NCBI GenBank assembly: GCA_037893225.1
Contig: JAZGUH010001207.1
Span: 62,001-126,000, forward strand
Reading direction: 5' to 3'
Origin: Hippasteria phrygiana
Taxonomy: Eukaryota; Echinodermata; Asteroidea; Valvatida; Goniasteridae
DNA: 64,000 nt
Shown: in pieces, positions 63,803 through 64,000 of the stretch
Position numbering within the stretch: position 1 is the stretch's first letter
Layout of the letters: each line of letters begins with the position of its first letter
Made by a program: the position numbers and the translations under genes
The notes under the pieces: model-generated
Database searches by the model: none
The model's input: only the letters and a program-made list of their open reading frames with translations
Told to the model about the DNA's origin: nothing

Positions 63803-64000
63803 GCAACATGTAGCGCCAGATCTAAGCTATCCATACATGTCAAAATAACTGAATTTGGTTGATATTTCATGCAATTATGAATGAGTAAAGCAAGTCCATA
63901 CCCCAGGGAATTTGACATGCATGGAGCAATAAATAGACGGTAACATGTACACAGATGTTGGCCGGAAAGAAAATAAACATTGCGAGGTTTGAATTTTCTC
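63803..64000. repeat. Partial terminal monomer (198 bp, B45 type)
   Basis: Begins at a normal monomer start with the 45A mark (AAATAACTGA) and runs to the window end without any change of sequence class, so the array continues beyond. Confidence 0.95.

Larger units (their letters stand above)
1..64000. repeat. Tandem satellite DNA array, 232-bp monomer, entire window
   Basis: GCAACATG-led units recur every 232 bp from base 1 to the end, all in one orientation. Exceptions seen are twelve 231-bp units, two 233-bp units and fourteen 150-bp units. These lengths add up to 280 full units plus 198 bp. Copies differ at only about 30 positions, and most of those fall between monomer positions 93 and 164; positions 1-21, 57-69, 71-92, 105-115 and 207-226 look essentially invariant. 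Each unit carries a BglII site (AGATCT, positions 16-21), ACATGT palindromes at 4-9 and 33-38, two AATAAA hexamers, and 5 (A) or 6 (B) CpG dinucleotides. The family is not recognised. The length, homogeneity and nested higher-order structure are typical of eukaryotic centromeric or heterochromatic satellites; the chromosomal location is inferred. Confidence 0.99.
44848..64000. repeat. Large segmental duplication of 8470-27622 (at least 19,153 bp)
   Basis: Every subtype mark from Bg (8813 to 45191) through Balpha, E, T, Bbeta, H, CCATGG, A102 and Ae recurs at exactly +36,378 bp up to the window edge. The left limit lies after 8469 (T of At), where 44847 has G. One substitution was noticed (9856 A versus 46234 T; the T agrees with 1740 in the first 12-unit repeat). 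The right end is beyond the window. Confidence 0.93.
62261..64000. repeat. Bbeta repeat cut by the window edge
   Basis: Order: Bbeta, A, E', T, Bd, A, Ae, then a B45 unit truncated at 198 bp. Whether the 928-bp expansion seen after the counterpart at 25883 follows here cannot be told. Confidence 0.85.

Noticed and set aside
1..64000. The many minus-strand reading frames of 60-170 codons as genes
   Set aside because: They are the same monomer read with a one-base frame drift, overlap one another, and are freely broken by 1-bp indels (D, E) and a nonsense change (Bbeta). No recognised domain, and variation shows no coding pattern.
1..64000. CRISPR array
   Set aside because: The repeat is periodic, but the whole 232 bp is repeated with no unique spacers, there are no cas genes, and the unit is far too long.
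1..64000. Tandem rRNA, 5S, snRNA or tRNA gene cluster
   Set aside because: No recognisable internal promoter boxes, no conserved RNA segments and no T-run terminator at a consistent place were seen in the monomer.
1..64000. Hidden non-satellite insertion
   Set aside because: Monomer starts were followed through the window, and all spacings are explained by 231-, 232-, 233- and 150-bp units; no foreign sequence remains.
44848..64000. Dismissing the 36-kb duplication as certain assembly error
   Set aside because: An artefact is possible, but the left copy has a private change (9856) and the junction at about 44.85 kb falls in phase within ordinary A units, which also fits real unequal exchange. 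It was kept as a finding with that caveat.

Overview
The window is one uninterrupted tandem array of a satellite DNA. From the first base to the last it consists of head-to-tail copies of a monomer of about 232 bp (about 39% G+C by hand count of one copy), all in the same orientation. I count 280 complete units plus a 198-bp partial unit at the right edge. No gene, RNA gene, transposon, CRISPR array, origin or bacterial feature is visible. An array this long and homogeneous, with nested higher-order repeats, points to a eukaryotic chromosome, most likely pericentromeric, centromeric or other constitutive heterochromatin. I do not recognise the monomer and cannot name the species.

Position key used throughout: monomer position 1 is the G of GCAACATG (bases 1, 233, 465 ...). 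Type A has 116G, 134A, 136A, 142-143 TC, 146C, 156G, 164G. Type B has 116T, 134G, 136C, 142-143 CA, 146T, 156T, 164A. Plain A ends with 206G and A1 with 206T; B ends with 206T. Marked subtypes: At (121T), Ac (184C), Bg (161G), Bk (134A), By (199T), D (231 bp, one C of 93-94 lost, plus 56A, 158A, 176T), Balpha (101-103 AAC), Bbeta (22C plus 101-103 AAC), E (233 bp, 116T, extra A near 136, 204A), E' (same as E but 232 bp), T (150 bp, truncated B), Bd (56A), Ae (130C, 204A), B45 (45A), Ag (129G, 206T), A158 (158T), A102 (102T), H and H2 (A/B hybrids).

Layout. Domain I (1-12290) has A/B alternation grouped into higher-order repeats that start with A1-At and end with D, in 12-, 8-, 6-, 9- and 12-unit versions. 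A transition (12291-14610) mixes D repeats with Balpha-A-E, which looks like an early form of the next domain's signature. Domain II (14611-39160) is built of Bbeta-A-E'-T-Bd-... repeats of very different lengths, with expansions of a 928-bp four-unit block. Domain III (39161-44958) is a mixed By/B/A segment flanked by two copies of the same hybrid monomer H2. The last 19.1 kb (about 44848-64000) is a near-perfect copy of about 8470-27622, shifted by exactly 36,378 bp and still running at the window edge.

The history is one of repeated in-register unequal exchange or amplification at scales of 1 (232 bp), 4 (928 bp), about 11 (2,470 bp), about 24 (5.6 kb) and more than 80 monomers (over 19 kb). 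The most distinctive local element is the 150-bp truncated monomer T, whose junction creates a small perfect hairpin and which is always followed by Bd. Long overlapping reading frames exist on the minus strand, but they are a by-product of a repeat length that is not a multiple of three and show no sign of coding. I found no evidence of an undescribed enzymatic or defence system; the interest lies in the repeat architecture.
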